The notes under the pieces: model-generated
Seen by the model: the letters and a program-made list of their open reading frames with translations, nothing else
Databases searched by the model: none
Told to the model about the DNA's origin: nothing
Source of the DNA: Streptomyces sp. ICC1
GTDB taxonomy: Bacteria; Actinomycetota; Actinomycetes; Streptomycetales; Streptomycetaceae
Reading direction: 5' to 3'
Assembly (NCBI RefSeq): GCF_003287935.1
Contig: NZ_CP030287.1
Coordinates: 1-64,000 of the forward strand
DNA: 64,000 nt
Translations under genes and position numbers: made by a program
Part shown: positions 16,870 to 25,147 of the stretch, one piece after another
Layout: every line of letters begins with the position of its first letter
Numbering within the stretch: the first letter of the stretch is position 1

Positions 16870-17610
16870 ATGGAATTGCTGTCGGTGAAACAGGCTGCGG
16901 CCCTGCTCGGGGTGGACGACTCCCGTGTTCGTCAGTTGCTGCATGACGGAAAGCTCCAAGGGCAACGAGTCGGTGGTCGTTGGCTGGTCGCAGGGGACAG
17001 CGTCCGGGATCGCAAGGACCGTGGCCCTCGTTCGCGGAGACCGCTGTCGGCCCGCAATGCCTGGGGCGTTCTGGCGGTGCTGGACGGCCATCAGCCGGTG
17101 AGTCTGTCCGATGCCGAGAAGTCCCGGGTGCGGATGCGGTTGCGGAATCTCCTTGCCCACGGGCAACTGGCTCCGGACCTGCTCCAGGAGCTTCTTGCCG
17201 CCCGCGCCGAGGTTCGCTCGTACCGCGTTCATTCAGGCGTACTGCCGGTTCTGCTCGCCGCTCAGGATGTGGTGAGGGGGGGAGCGAGCGCCGCGGCGCA
17301 GGCGGGGGCGGACTACGTCGCTCTCGGGCGTGCGGAGATCTACGTACATCCCGACAGGCTTGACAAGCTGGAAGCCGAGTTCGGCATGGTCCGTGACGAA
17401 GAGCGGGGCAATGTCTCGGTCCGAATCCCCCCGGCGGAGATGTGGCCGTTCCTGACCTCAAGGTCTGAAACGCCCGGGCAGGGCCGTGACGTCCCCGCCT
17501 CAGTGGTGGCGGCCGACTTGCTGGACCGCCATGAGGGCCGAGCCGACGCTGCCGCAGCCGGGTTGCTTGAGTCTCTGCTGGCTCGCTACGCGCAGCCTCG
17601 GAAGGTGTGA
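16870..17610 (+). CDS. HTH antitoxin-like protein of a two-gene module
   Basis: A protein of 246 residues. Residues 3-45 form an excisionase/MerR-type helix-turn-helix (SVKQAAALLGVDDSRVRQLL, then GGRWLV). The rest is helical without a family I can name. Strong ribosome site AAGGAGG before ATG 16870. The stop TGA lies two bases before the next ATG. A DNA-binding protein directly upstream of a nucleotidyltransferase-like gene resembles AbiE-type and related toxin-antitoxin pairs, in which this gene would be the antitoxin and repressor. I infer this from layout and from the neighbour's motif. Confidence 0.6.
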   Translation: MELLSVKQAAALLGVDDSRVRQLLHDGKLQGQRVGGRWLVAGDSVRDRKDRGPRSRRPLSARNAWGVLAVLDGHQPVSLSDAEKSRVRMRLRNLLAHGQLAPDLLQELLAARAEVRSYRVHSGVLPVLLAAQDVVRGGASAAAQAGADYVALGRAEIYVHPDRLDKLEAEFGMVRDEERGNVSVRIPPAEMWPFLTSRSETPGQGRDVPASVVAADLLDRHEGRADAAAAGLLESLLARYAQPRKV

Positions 17611-17612
17611 TC

Positions 17613-18386
17613 ATGGCGGCTGATCTGCCCGACGTACGACTGGAGTCGGACCTGTTCACCAGCCCGCTGGTGGAGTTGTGGGGCGTGCTGTTCGACCTTG
17701 CGGAGCAGGTGCCGGACGCCTGGTCGCTGATCGGTGGGCAGATGGTGCTCCTGCACGGCCTGGAGCACGGTCGGACCCCACCGGCGGCGAGCGCCGACCT
17801 GGATGTCCTGGCTGACGTGCAGTCGGACCAGCAGAGCTTGCGCCGTTTGGTTGCGGCGCTGGAACGGCTCGGATTCTCCCCCGCCGGCATGTCGCCGCAG
17901 GGCAATCTGTTGCACCGCTATCAGCGCGGTGTGGAGCCACAGCGGTTGGTGGTGGATCTGCTGGCGCCTGACAACCTCGGCCCCCGTGCAGACCTCACAA
18001 CGACGCCGCCCGGTCGCACGCTGGAGGTGCCAGGGGGCCGTCAGGCTGCGCGGAGAACCGAGGCTGTGAGTGTGCAACTGGGGCCGCGGACCGGCCGGAT
18101 CCGTCGCCCCAGCCTGTTGGGGGCGATCGTGGCGAAGGCTGCAGCGGTGAGCATCAAGACCGCTTCACCGGAGCGGCACTACCGCGATCTGGCGTTCTTG
18201 CTCTCGTTGCCCGCCAATCCGCTGCAACTCAGAGATCAACTCGACAAGGGCGACCGTAAGAAGCTCGCGTTCGCGAAGGCCTTGAGCGAGCCGCAGCATG
18301 CAGCTTGGCGTCAACTGGCCGACGAGGGCGCCCGGGCGGACGGCCAGGCCATGTACGCGTTCTTGTCTCCGCCTGCGACGACGTGA
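17613..18386 (+). CDS. Nucleotidyltransferase-like protein (AbiEii/COG2253-type, putative toxin)
   Basis: A protein of 257 residues. The segment WSLIGGQMVLLHGLEHGR, then about 8 residues, then SADLDVLADV (about 37-72), fits the minimal nucleotidyltransferase core: a GG motif, then DxD metal ligands (DLDV). A later acidic residue in RLVVDLLAP may be the third ligand. AbiEii-like toxins transfer nucleotides to tRNA or protein; the substrate here is unknown. GTG at 17607 overlaps the upstream stop, but ATG 17613 is better spaced from GGAAGG. These two genes are the whole cargo of module M3, flanked on both sides by att blocks. Confidence 0.65.
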   Translation: MAADLPDVRLESDLFTSPLVELWGVLFDLAEQVPDAWSLIGGQMVLLHGLEHGRTPPAASADLDVLADVQSDQQSLRRLVAALERLGFSPAGMSPQGNLLHRYQRGVEPQRLVVDLLAPDNLGPRADLTTTPPGRTLEVPGGRQAARRTEAVSVQLGPRTGRIRRPSLLGAIVAKAAAVSIKTASPERHYRDLAFLLSLPANPLQLRDQLDKGDRKKLAFAKALSEPQHAAWRQLADEGARADGQAMYAFLSPPATT

Positions 18387-18419
18387 GAACAGCCGAAGGC
18401 CCGCGACCTCGTCGCCGTC

Positions 18420-18680
18420 AAGGTGGTGCACAAGTGGTGCGGGACTCCTGAATAGGTCTAGGCAACACAAAAGCCCCAGGTCACTGACCTGGGGCTTTGT
18501 CATGGAGCGGATGACGGGAATCGAACCCGCGCTATAAGCTTGGGAATCTATGGCGCGCGGCTGGCTCACATGGTCTCTGACCTGCGATTTCCTATCCTGA
18601 AGGGTCCCGCCGGGGGAGCCTCTGGCAACCGGCTTTGACCGCTGCTGACCGCCCCTAAGGGCACGACTGGGGCACGGCCC
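18420..18680 (-). other. Complete att block (left end of M4)
   Basis: Left arm CACAAGTGGTGCGGGACTCC, TGAATAGGTCTAGGC (shared with the decayed block at 5.8 kb), hairpin ACAAAAGCCCCAGGTC / GACCTGGGGCTTTGT at 18467-18500, core at 18506-18546, CTCTGACCTGCGA near 18578, and right arm TTGACCGCTGCTGACCGCC, CTAAGGGCACGACTGGGGCACG ending near 18677. The hairpin has CCCC/GGGG where other blocks have GCCC/GGGC. The 330 bp from here to 19013 hold no supported gene. Confidence 0.85.
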
Positions 18681-19013
18681 TGACCGTACGGCCATAGCGT
18701 CGTCTCACCTGAGCCGAAAACCGCCAAGGAACAGCCCCGACCAGCGGACCGGCTTTCGAGTTGCGTCCGCAAGCGGTCGGACAACCGGCGGATAAATAGT
18801 CCAGGCAAGATCGTGCCGGGCCATCCCGCTCGGTCCGCCGAGGTCCGGCAACGCCTGGTCAGAGAGCTGCACCATGCCGCACAAGTGCGGCCGCCTCGAT
18901 TCGGCCGGATCCCGCCGCGTCAGTGCGCCGTCACTCGGATGCCTCGCATGTAGTACCCCGCATCGGGGCGGTCAGAGCCTTGACTGGGCTGGACGAAGAG
19001 CTTGGGAGGCTTG

Positions 19014-19517
19014 ATGACGATTGTCTGGATGCGTGGCCTGACCGGTGTGGTCGTGGCGACGCTGGCATTTGGTGCGGCGGGATGCTCGGGTGAGAACAGC
19101 GATCCGGGCAGTGCGGCGTCGAAGGCGGCATCGGCTGTGGCGTCCGCCGGGGGTGTGGTCTCCTCCGCCGCGTCCGAGGCTTCGGACGCGGCGGCGTCCG
19201 CCGCCGCCGTGGCGAAGGACAAGCTCGGGCAGATCAAAGACGGTGTGGACGCGAAGGAGGAGGTGACTTTGGGTGCGCCCTCGACGGACGGGGAGGGTTA
19301 CGCCACGGTCCCCGTCTCCGTGCAGAACACGGACGGTTCGACGAAGTCGTTCGCAGTGCAGGTGAACATGAAGGACGAGAGCGGAAACCTGCTCGACACG
19401 GTCGTGGTGACGGTCTCGGATGTGCCCGGGAACGGCGTGGCGCAGGCGTCCGCGCGCAGTACACACAAGCTGTCCGGCACGGTCGTGGCGGAGACGGGTA
19501 CGGCGCTTCGCTACTGA
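19014..19517 (+). CDS. Small lipoprotein
   Basis: A protein of 167 residues. The signal sequence ends in a lipobox (FGAAGC, Cys near residue 25), followed by a low-complexity Ala/Ser-rich linker (about 30-75) and a compact beta-rich domain (about 85-165) with VPVSVQNTDGSTKSFAVQV and GNLLDTVVVTVSDV, resembling FxLYD or DUF4352-type extracellular domains. It would sit on the outer face of the membrane; function unknown. GGGAGG lies four bases before the ATG at 19014. Confidence 0.75.
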   Translation: MTIVWMRGLTGVVVATLAFGAAGCSGENSDPGSAASKAASAVASAGGVVSSAASEASDAAASAAAVAKDKLGQIKDGVDAKEEVTLGAPSTDGEGYATVPVSVQNTDGSTKSFAVQVNMKDESGNLLDTVVVTVSDVPGNGVAQASARSTHKLSGTVVAETGTALRY

Positions 19518-19527
19518 GGCGGGGCAC

Positions 19528-19562
19528 GAGCACCCGGACCGCACGGGGCGGTCCGGGTGCTC
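19528..19562. terminator. Bidirectional terminator
   Basis: The perfect 15-bp inverted repeat GAGCACCCGGACCGC / GCGGTCCGGGTGCTC with a 5-base loop separates the convergent lipoprotein and alkyl sulfatase genes. Confidence 0.85.
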
Positions 19563-19569
19563 GCCGTGG

Positions 19570-21393
19570 TCACGGCGTGACGACGGGGAAGGACCTGTCC
19601 GGTTCCGTGAGGTGGGAGAAGAGCCGCTCCAGGACTGCCGGGTCTCCTGTCGTCCCGCCCCCGGCGAGACCCCTGCCTGCGAGGATGCCGAGGAGCTCGG
19701 GCTTGGTGAGGGTCAGGGTGAGGGCCGCGGGGCTCTTGGGGGAATCACCGAGCGGGGCGCTGCGGTGGGTCAGGGCGCCGTTGTGGAGGGTGAGGCGGTG
19801 GCGGTTGCCCTCGTCGGTGAGGGCGAGGTCGATGGTGAGGTCCTCCTCCCAGGCGCTCGGGCCGTAGATGCGGACGGCGAGGGAGTCCAGGAGCATGTCG
19901 GTGGTGAGCGCGACCGCCATTTCGGGGTTCGACATGTCCAGCAGGATGGGGCTCTCGCCCTGGCGCAGTTCGAGTGCGGCGGTGAGGTAGAAGTTGCGCC
20001 AGGTACCGTTCTCGGCACCCTGACCGAGCGTGTCGTAGACCCCGGCCAGCAGGTCCTTCGCGTCGCTGTTGGTGGCGTCAGCGAAGACGATGTGGTTGAG
20101 GAGGGTGGCCGCGAAGCGCAGGTCCCCGGCTTCCACGTAGGCACGGGCCTTTGCCAGTGCCTGTTCCGGGCCGCCCGCGATGTCGACGTAGCGCTTGGCG
20201 AGTTCGACGGGCGGGTGTTCCCAGAGGTGGGCGGCGTTGCCGTCGAACCAGCCGAGGTAGCGCTGGTAGATGGCCTTGACGTTGTGGGAGAGGGACCCGT
20301 AATACCCGCGCGCGTGCCAGGCGTTCTCGAGGGCCGGTGGGAGCTTCATCTCTTCTGCGATTTCCGGTCCGGTGAGGCCGGAGTTGAGCATGCGCAGGGT
20401 CTGGTCGTGCAGGTAGGCGTACAGGTCGCGCTGGGCGGTGAGGAATGCCTCGACGTTCGCCTGGCCCCAGGTGGGCCAGTGGTGCGAGGCGAAGGCGACG
20501 TCGTAGCGGCCCTCGAAGTAGTCCATCGCCTCGTCCAGGTAGCGGGCCCAGATCCGGGCGTCGCGGACCACAGCGCCCCGCAGCGTCAGGATGTTGTGCA
20601 TGTTGTGGGTGGCGTTCTCTGCCAGGCACAGGGCGCGCAGGTCGGGGAAGAGGAAGTTCATTTCCGCCGGTGCTTCGGTACCGGGGGTGAGTTGGAAGAC
20701 GATCCGGACGCCGTCGACCGATTCTTCCTGGCCAGTCCGGGTGATGTCGCGTGTGGGCGGGATGAGGGTCATGGTGCCGGTGGAGGTGGTCATGCCCAGG
20801 CCGGCGCTGATCTGGCCGTCGGGCGCCTTGGGCAGGCGGTCGCCGTACATGAAGACGGCGCGGCGGGTCATGGCGTTGCCGGCGTAGACGTTCTCGCTGA
20901 CCGCGTGTTCGAGGAAGCCGGCGGGGGCGAGGATGGGGACCCCTTCTTCGAGTCCGGCCGGAAGGACGCCGCGGCTGCCACCGAAGTGGTCGCCGTGGGA
21001 GTGCGTGTAGATGAGGCCGGTGACGGGGCGGTCGCCGCGGTGTTCACGGTAGAGGGCGAGGGCCGCGGCGGCTGTTTCGGCGGAGATCAGGGGATCGATG
21101 ACGATGACGCCACGTTCACCCTCGACGATCGTCATGTTGGAGAGGTCGAGTCCCCGGACCTGGTAGACGCGTTCGGTGACCCGGTAGAGGCCTTGCTTCG
21201 CACAGAGCTGGGCCTGACGCCAAAGACTGGGGTTCGCCGTGTCGGGGCAGTCGCCCTTGAGGAAGGCGTAAGCGTCGTTGTCGTAGACGACACGGCCGTC
21301 GGCCGCGGTGACAACGGCTGGGGTCAGGGAGGCGATGAAGCCCCGGTCTGCGTTGTCGAAGTCCGTCATGTCCTCGAAGGGCAGGGTGCTCAT
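19570..21393 (-). CDS. Alkyl sulfatase, metallo-beta-lactamase fold (SdsA/YjcS-like)
   Basis: A protein of 607 residues. The MBL zinc motif is THSHGDHFGG at about residues 129-138. Further class motifs are NATHNMHNILTLRG and FASHHWPTWG at about 250-300, and a C-terminal SCP2-like domain spans about 480-600 (LTIDLALTDEGNRHRLTLHN). This is the type III alkyl sulfatase layout: MBL, helical dimerisation region, sterol-carrier domain. It hydrolyses sulfate esters such as dodecyl sulfate to alcohol and sulfate. No export signal is seen, so it is probably cytosolic. A SulP transporter lies directly upstream in the same direction, a sensible partner for sulfate handling. Confidence 0.9.
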   Translation of the reverse strand: MSTLPFEDMTDFDNADRGFIASLTPAVVTAADGRVVYDNDAYAFLKGDCPDTANPSLWRQAQLCAKQGLYRVTERVYQVRGLDLSNMTIVEGERGVIVIDPLISAETAAAALALYREHRGDRPVTGLIYTHSHGDHFGGSRGVLPAGLEEGVPILAPAGFLEHAVSENVYAGNAMTRRAVFMYGDRLPKAPDGQISAGLGMTTSTGTMTLIPPTRDITRTGQEESVDGVRIVFQLTPGTEAPAEMNFLFPDLRALCLAENATHNMHNILTLRGAVVRDARIWARYLDEAMDYFEGRYDVAFASHHWPTWGQANVEAFLTAQRDLYAYLHDQTLRMLNSGLTGPEIAEEMKLPPALENAWHARGYYGSLSHNVKAIYQRYLGWFDGNAAHLWEHPPVELAKRYVDIAGGPEQALAKARAYVEAGDLRFAATLLNHIVFADATNSDAKDLLAGVYDTLGQGAENGTWRNFYLTAALELRQGESPILLDMSNPEMAVALTTDMLLDSLAVRIYGPSAWEEDLTIDLALTDEGNRHRLTLHNGALTHRSAPLGDSPKSPAALTLTLTKPELLGILAGRGLAGGGTTGDPAVLERLFSHLTEPDRSFPVVTP

Positions 21394-21565
21394 GCGTCGT
21401 TTCCGTTCTTCGGGAGGTCTCCGGTTGGCGCTGTCGGCTTTGAGCTCGAAATGATCGGCGCGATGGATCTTTTCTCCACAAAACTGACATGCCGCGAATG
21501 TGTTCGCACGTGCTCAGGCGGCTTTGCGGTCACGGTGGCCGCGGAACCGGACGCCTTCTCGGGTG

Positions 21566-23272
21566 CTACGGACCGGGCGGACCGGTCCCCCGTTGTTGCG
21601 GTCCGCCGGCAGCCGTGACGGCGTCGTCCACGGTGCGGTGGATGCGCCCGGGTCCCAGATGGTCGTGGAGGGGATGCCGGGAGAACTCCTGGGCGGCGCG
21701 GGCACGCAGGTGCGCCACGTGCAGGCCGGCGCCTTGCCGTTCCAGTTCCTCGCGCAGTTCGTCGAGGGTGTCCAGGACGGGGATGCCGAGCTGGAAGCTG
21801 CCCGACAGGTCCAGTACGACGGCGCGAGGAGCGGGGTCCGCCTCCCCCAGCTGGTCCCTGACGGCGAGGCGGACGCGGTTGACGTTGCCGAAGAAGAGGC
21901 TGCCGTCCGGGCGGACGACGAGCACTCCGGGAACGGTCGTCGCGTCGGGGTGTTCGGCGGTGTCCACGTACAGCGTGCTTCCGGGCAGCGTGCCGAGGAC
22001 CGCGAGGTTGCGGCGGCTGGCGGCGGCGATGAACAGGATCAGTGAGAGTGCGACTGCCAGGAGGAGGCCGGGGAGGAGGTCGAAGAGGAGGACTCCGAGG
22101 AGGGCTGTGAGGGCAACCCAGAGGCTGGGCCGGTCCAGGCGTGCGTAGCGTCGCAGTTCCGAGGTCTTCAGGAATCCTCGGACCGCGACGATGACGATGG
22201 CGCCCAGTACGGGTTCGGGCAGGTCGGTGAAGAGCGGGGTGAGGAAGGCGCCGGTCAGTAGGATCAGGGCGGCCGCGATGACCGACACCATGGGCGTGCG
22301 GCCGCCGGCCCCCGCAGCCGCGGCGCTGCGCGAGGCGCTGCCCGAGACGACGAAGCCGCGTACGAAGCCGACGGCGATGTTGCTGAGGCCCACGGCGGCC
22401 ATTTCGCGGTTGGCATCGACTTCCTGACCGTGCTCACGGGCGAAGCGGTTGGCGATGCTGAAGGCTTCGGCGAAGACCACCAGGGCGACGCCGAGTGCCC
22501 CGCCGGCCAGGGCGATCCAGTCCTCGGCCGGAACTCCGGGCAGGTGCGGCACGGGAACGGCCGCGGGGATCTTCCCGACCGTCTCCACCCCGTGGTCGTC
22601 CAGCCGCAGCAGGGACGACGCTGCCAGCCCCAGGATCAGTACGATCAAGGCGGCCGGCAGCCGGGGCAACCAGCGCTCCAGCAGGAACAGCAGCACCAGG
22701 GCCACGATCGCGACCGCCAGGGTTGTCAGTGACCATTTCGGGGCCTGGCGCAGAACGGTCCACAGGCGTTCGAAGAAGTTCCCGTCCCCGCTGGAGACGC
22801 CCGTGAGCTTCGCGGCCTGGCGCACGACGATCGTCAGGGCCATCCCGAACAGGAAGCCCACCAGGGCCGGCTCGGCGAGGAAATTGGTGATGAAGCCCAG
22901 TCTGGCGAGCCCCGCGACCAGCAGCACGGCGCCGACGATGACCGCGAGCGCGGCAGACAGGCCGACGGCGTCAGCCGGATCGGCGCTGATCTCGGCGACC
23001 GTCGCCGCGGACAGGACCGCGGCCGCCGAGGTCGCCCCGACGACGAGGAAATTGGACCGCCCCACGAGGGCATAGACGAGCAGGGCGACAGGGGCGGCGT
23101 AGAAGGCGTTCTGCGGCGGCACTCCCGCGATCTGGGCATACGCCACGCACTCGGGGACGATCAGCGCCCACGCCGTCAGCGCCCCCAGGGTGTCGCCTCG
23201 CAGCCACTTCTTGCGGTAGCCCGGCAGCCAGGAGGCGACCGGCCGCGCCGCGGGGGTCGGCGTGCCCTTCAT
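21566..23272 (-). CDS. SulP-family anion transporter with STAS domain
   Basis: A protein of 568 residues. About 12 helices span residues 20-420, including the SulP signature near residues 38-52 (ALIVPECVAYAQIAGVPP) and the mid-protein segment SGSASRSAAAAGAGGRTP. The STAS domain is at about 450-550 (VLDLSGSFQLGIPVLDTL). Members move sulfate, bicarbonate or other anions with protons or sodium. The ATG overlaps the stop of a small membrane gene, so the two are coupled. The neighbouring alkyl sulfatase suggests sulfate as the substrate. Confidence 0.88.
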   Translation of the reverse strand: MKGTPTPAARPVASWLPGYRKKWLRGDTLGALTAWALIVPECVAYAQIAGVPPQNAFYAAPVALLVYALVGRSNFLVVGATSAAAVLSAATVAEISADPADAVGLSAALAVIVGAVLLVAGLARLGFITNFLAEPALVGFLFGMALTIVVRQAAKLTGVSSGDGNFFERLWTVLRQAPKWSLTTLAVAIVALVLLFLLERWLPRLPAALIVLILGLAASSLLRLDDHGVETVGKIPAAVPVPHLPGVPAEDWIALAGGALGVALVVFAEAFSIANRFAREHGQEVDANREMAAVGLSNIAVGFVRGFVVSGSASRSAAAAGAGGRTPMVSVIAAALILLTGAFLTPLFTDLPEPVLGAIVIVAVRGFLKTSELRRYARLDRPSLWVALTALLGVLLFDLLPGLLLAVALSLILFIAAASRRNLAVLGTLPGSTLYVDTAEHPDATTVPGVLVVRPDGSLFFGNVNRVRLAVRDQLGEADPAPRAVVLDLSGSFQLGIPVLDTLDELREELERQGAGLHVAHLRARAAQEFSRHPLHDHLGPGRIHRTVDDAVTAAGGPQQRGTGPPGP

Positions 23273-23547
23273 CTGTCGACCAGCTCCTGTCGTCTCGGGA
23301 TCCCCGGGGCGAGGCCGGCCCGGCGCAGGAAGCGGTCGGCGGGCTCAAGTCGCGCTGTGATCAGGGCAGCGAGGAGTAGGGGGACCACGGCTGAGCGCAA
23401 CAGTGCGGCGACTACGACGGTGGCGGCCACGAGCCCGGCGACGAGCGGCAGCACAGCGCTCCACCGGGCCACCGCTCGCAGCACGGGTGGAGGACCGGCA
23501 GGGGAGTTGGGGATGGGAGGGGGGTGTTCCCTGGTGGGTACGTCCAC
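23269..23547 (-). CDS. Small two-helix membrane protein coupled to SulP
   Basis: A protein of 92 residues: a short proline-rich start, two closely spaced hydrophobic stretches (about 32-50 and 52-68, broken by an Arg), and a basic C-terminus. GTG at 23547 follows AAGGAGGAG, a very strong ribosome site. The TGA overlaps the ATG of the SulP gene. No known family; tight coupling suggests an accessory subunit or a translational booster for the transporter. Confidence 0.6.
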   Translation of the reverse strand: MDVPTREHPPPIPNSPAGPPPVLRAVARWSAVLPLVAGLVAATVVVAALLRSAVVPLLLAALITARLEPADRFLRRAGLAPGIPRRQELVDR

Positions 23548-23903
23548 CTGTCTGCTCCTCCTTGGTCGGGCCGCGAAGTCGTCCCGCAGCCCTCTTCCCG
23601 CCCCGGCGATGGCGCCCGACCGCTCATCCAGTAGAACCCGATTCACACGAATATGCCCGGTTTGGTGGTTTTGGCGTCACGATCGAGGCTGCGTCGCCTC
23701 GGCGCGCCCTGTGAGCTACGCCCGACGGTGGGCACTCACCCCGGGGTGGGCCCAATGCGTGACAGCCAGCCCCACGGAATCAGGAACTGCCGCACTGGGG
23801 GAAAATTCACCCGAACGGCCGCGCCTCGGTATCACCTCCCCCACCCACCCTGAAGGATGAGGTTGCGCCTGAACTGGCGTTCCCTCAGGCCAAGGAGCTT
23901 CCC

Positions 23904-24353
23904 GTGGCCCAGCAGACGATCCCCCAGCCCCCCAGCCCCGCCTCCAACCGGCCCTACGACAGTCAGAGCGTCTGGGCGGCAGGCGGAACGGTGTTCGCCG
24001 CTGTCCTCCTTCTCGTGGACGGTGTCCTCGGTGTGATCAAGGGGATCGCCGGGATCGCCGAGGACGACGTCTACTCCCGCCTGGGCGACTACGTCTTCAA
24101 GTTCGACGTGACGGCATGGGGCTGGATCCACCTCATCCTCGGCGTCGTCCTGGTCATCGTCGGTGCCGGCCTCCTCAAGGGTGCTGGCTGGGCACGCGCG
24201 ATGGGCGTGGCGCTGGCCGCCTTCAGCGTGGTCGTGAACTTCATGTGGCTGCCCTACACGCCGATCTGGGCCATCGTCTCAATCGCCATCGGCGTCTTCG
24301 TCATCTGGGCCCTGTGTACCGACAGCAGCCGCCCCGGCTCCCGCGCAGTCTGA
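23904..24353 (+). CDS. DUF7144-like four-helix membrane protein
   Basis: A protein of 149 residues with four helices (about 25-45, 70-92, 96-116, 118-138) and the segment DVTAWGWIHLILGVVLVIVG after the first helix, typical of the actinobacterial DUF7144 membrane family. Function unknown. GTG at 23904 follows AAGGAGC. A 12-bp palindrome CACCCCGGGGTG lies at 23736-23747 in its upstream region. The gene is followed 21 bases later by the GAP-family gene, so they are probably co-transcribed. Confidence 0.72.
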   Translation: MAQQTIPQPPSPASNRPYDSQSVWAAGGTVFAAVLLLVDGVLGVIKGIAGIAEDDVYSRLGDYVFKFDVTAWGWIHLILGVVLVIVGAGLLKGAGWARAMGVALAAFSVVVNFMWLPYTPIWAIVSIAIGVFVIWALCTDSSRPGSRAV

Positions 24354-24374
24354 CCGAAGGAGAAGGAGCCCGCC

Positions 24375-25055
24375 GTGGGTGACGCCATCGGGCAGATGCT
24401 GACCTCCGCCGTCGGCATCGCCATCTCGCCCCTGCCGCTGATCGCCGTCATCCTCATGCTCACCACACCGCGGGGCCGCCTCAACGGCGTCGCGTTCGCC
24501 GCTGGATGGACCTTCTCCCTCGCGGTACTGGTCACCGCGATCGTGCTGGCGTCGGTAGGCGCCAAGTCCGTGCGAGCCGGCGGCGGGGCCGCGACCTGGA
24601 CCCTGTGGCTGAAGCTCGCCCTGGGTCTGCTCTTCCTCCTCATGGGCCTCAAGCAGTGGAGGAAGCGGCCCCGGGAAGGCCACGAAGCCGAACCGCCCGG
24701 CTGGATGAAGACGATCGACCGGTTCACACCCGGTAAATCCGCCGGTCTCGCCGCCGCACTCGCCGTGGCCAACCCGAAGAACCTCGTCCTCGCCGTCGGC
24801 GGCGCCGTGTCCGTCGCCTCCAGCACCGCCGACAGCGGTGGCAAGGCCGTCGCGGCCGTCCTGATGGTGCTCATCGCGTCCGTGTGCACCACCTTGCCCG
24901 TGGCCGTCTACCTCCTCGGCGGAGACAAGGCCACGCGGATACTCGCCGACTGGAAGCAAGGGATGGCCCGGCACAACACCGCCATCATGACCACCGTGCT
25001 GGTCATCCTCGGCACCAAGTACACAGGCGACGCCCTCAGCGGGCTCAGCGCATAG
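24375..25055 (+). CDS. GAP-family (LysE-like) membrane protein
   Basis: A protein of 226 residues with six helices. The layout (SPLPLIAVILMLTTPRGRLN near residue 20, a cytosolic loop, then ANPKNLVLAVGG at about 137-148) matches the Sap/GAP family, the LysE-superfamily proteins named for sulfolipid addressing in mycobacteria. It probably moves a small or lipid-like molecule across the membrane. GTG at 24375 follows GAAGGAGAAGGAG. Confidence 0.8.
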   Translation: MGDAIGQMLTSAVGIAISPLPLIAVILMLTTPRGRLNGVAFAAGWTFSLAVLVTAIVLASVGAKSVRAGGGAATWTLWLKLALGLLFLLMGLKQWRKRPREGHEAEPPGWMKTIDRFTPGKSAGLAAALAVANPKNLVLAVGGAVSVASSTADSGGKAVAAVLMVLIASVCTTLPVAVYLLGGDKATRILADWKQGMARHNTAIMTTVLVILGTKYTGDALSGLSA

Positions 25056-25147
25056 CCGCGCTCTCCCTCGTCATCCTCGCCACCGCGTGCCCGACCCCAC
25101 TCCCGCCGCTGCCCGGCCGGGCAGCCCCTGTCAGCCTTGGAGAGCCG

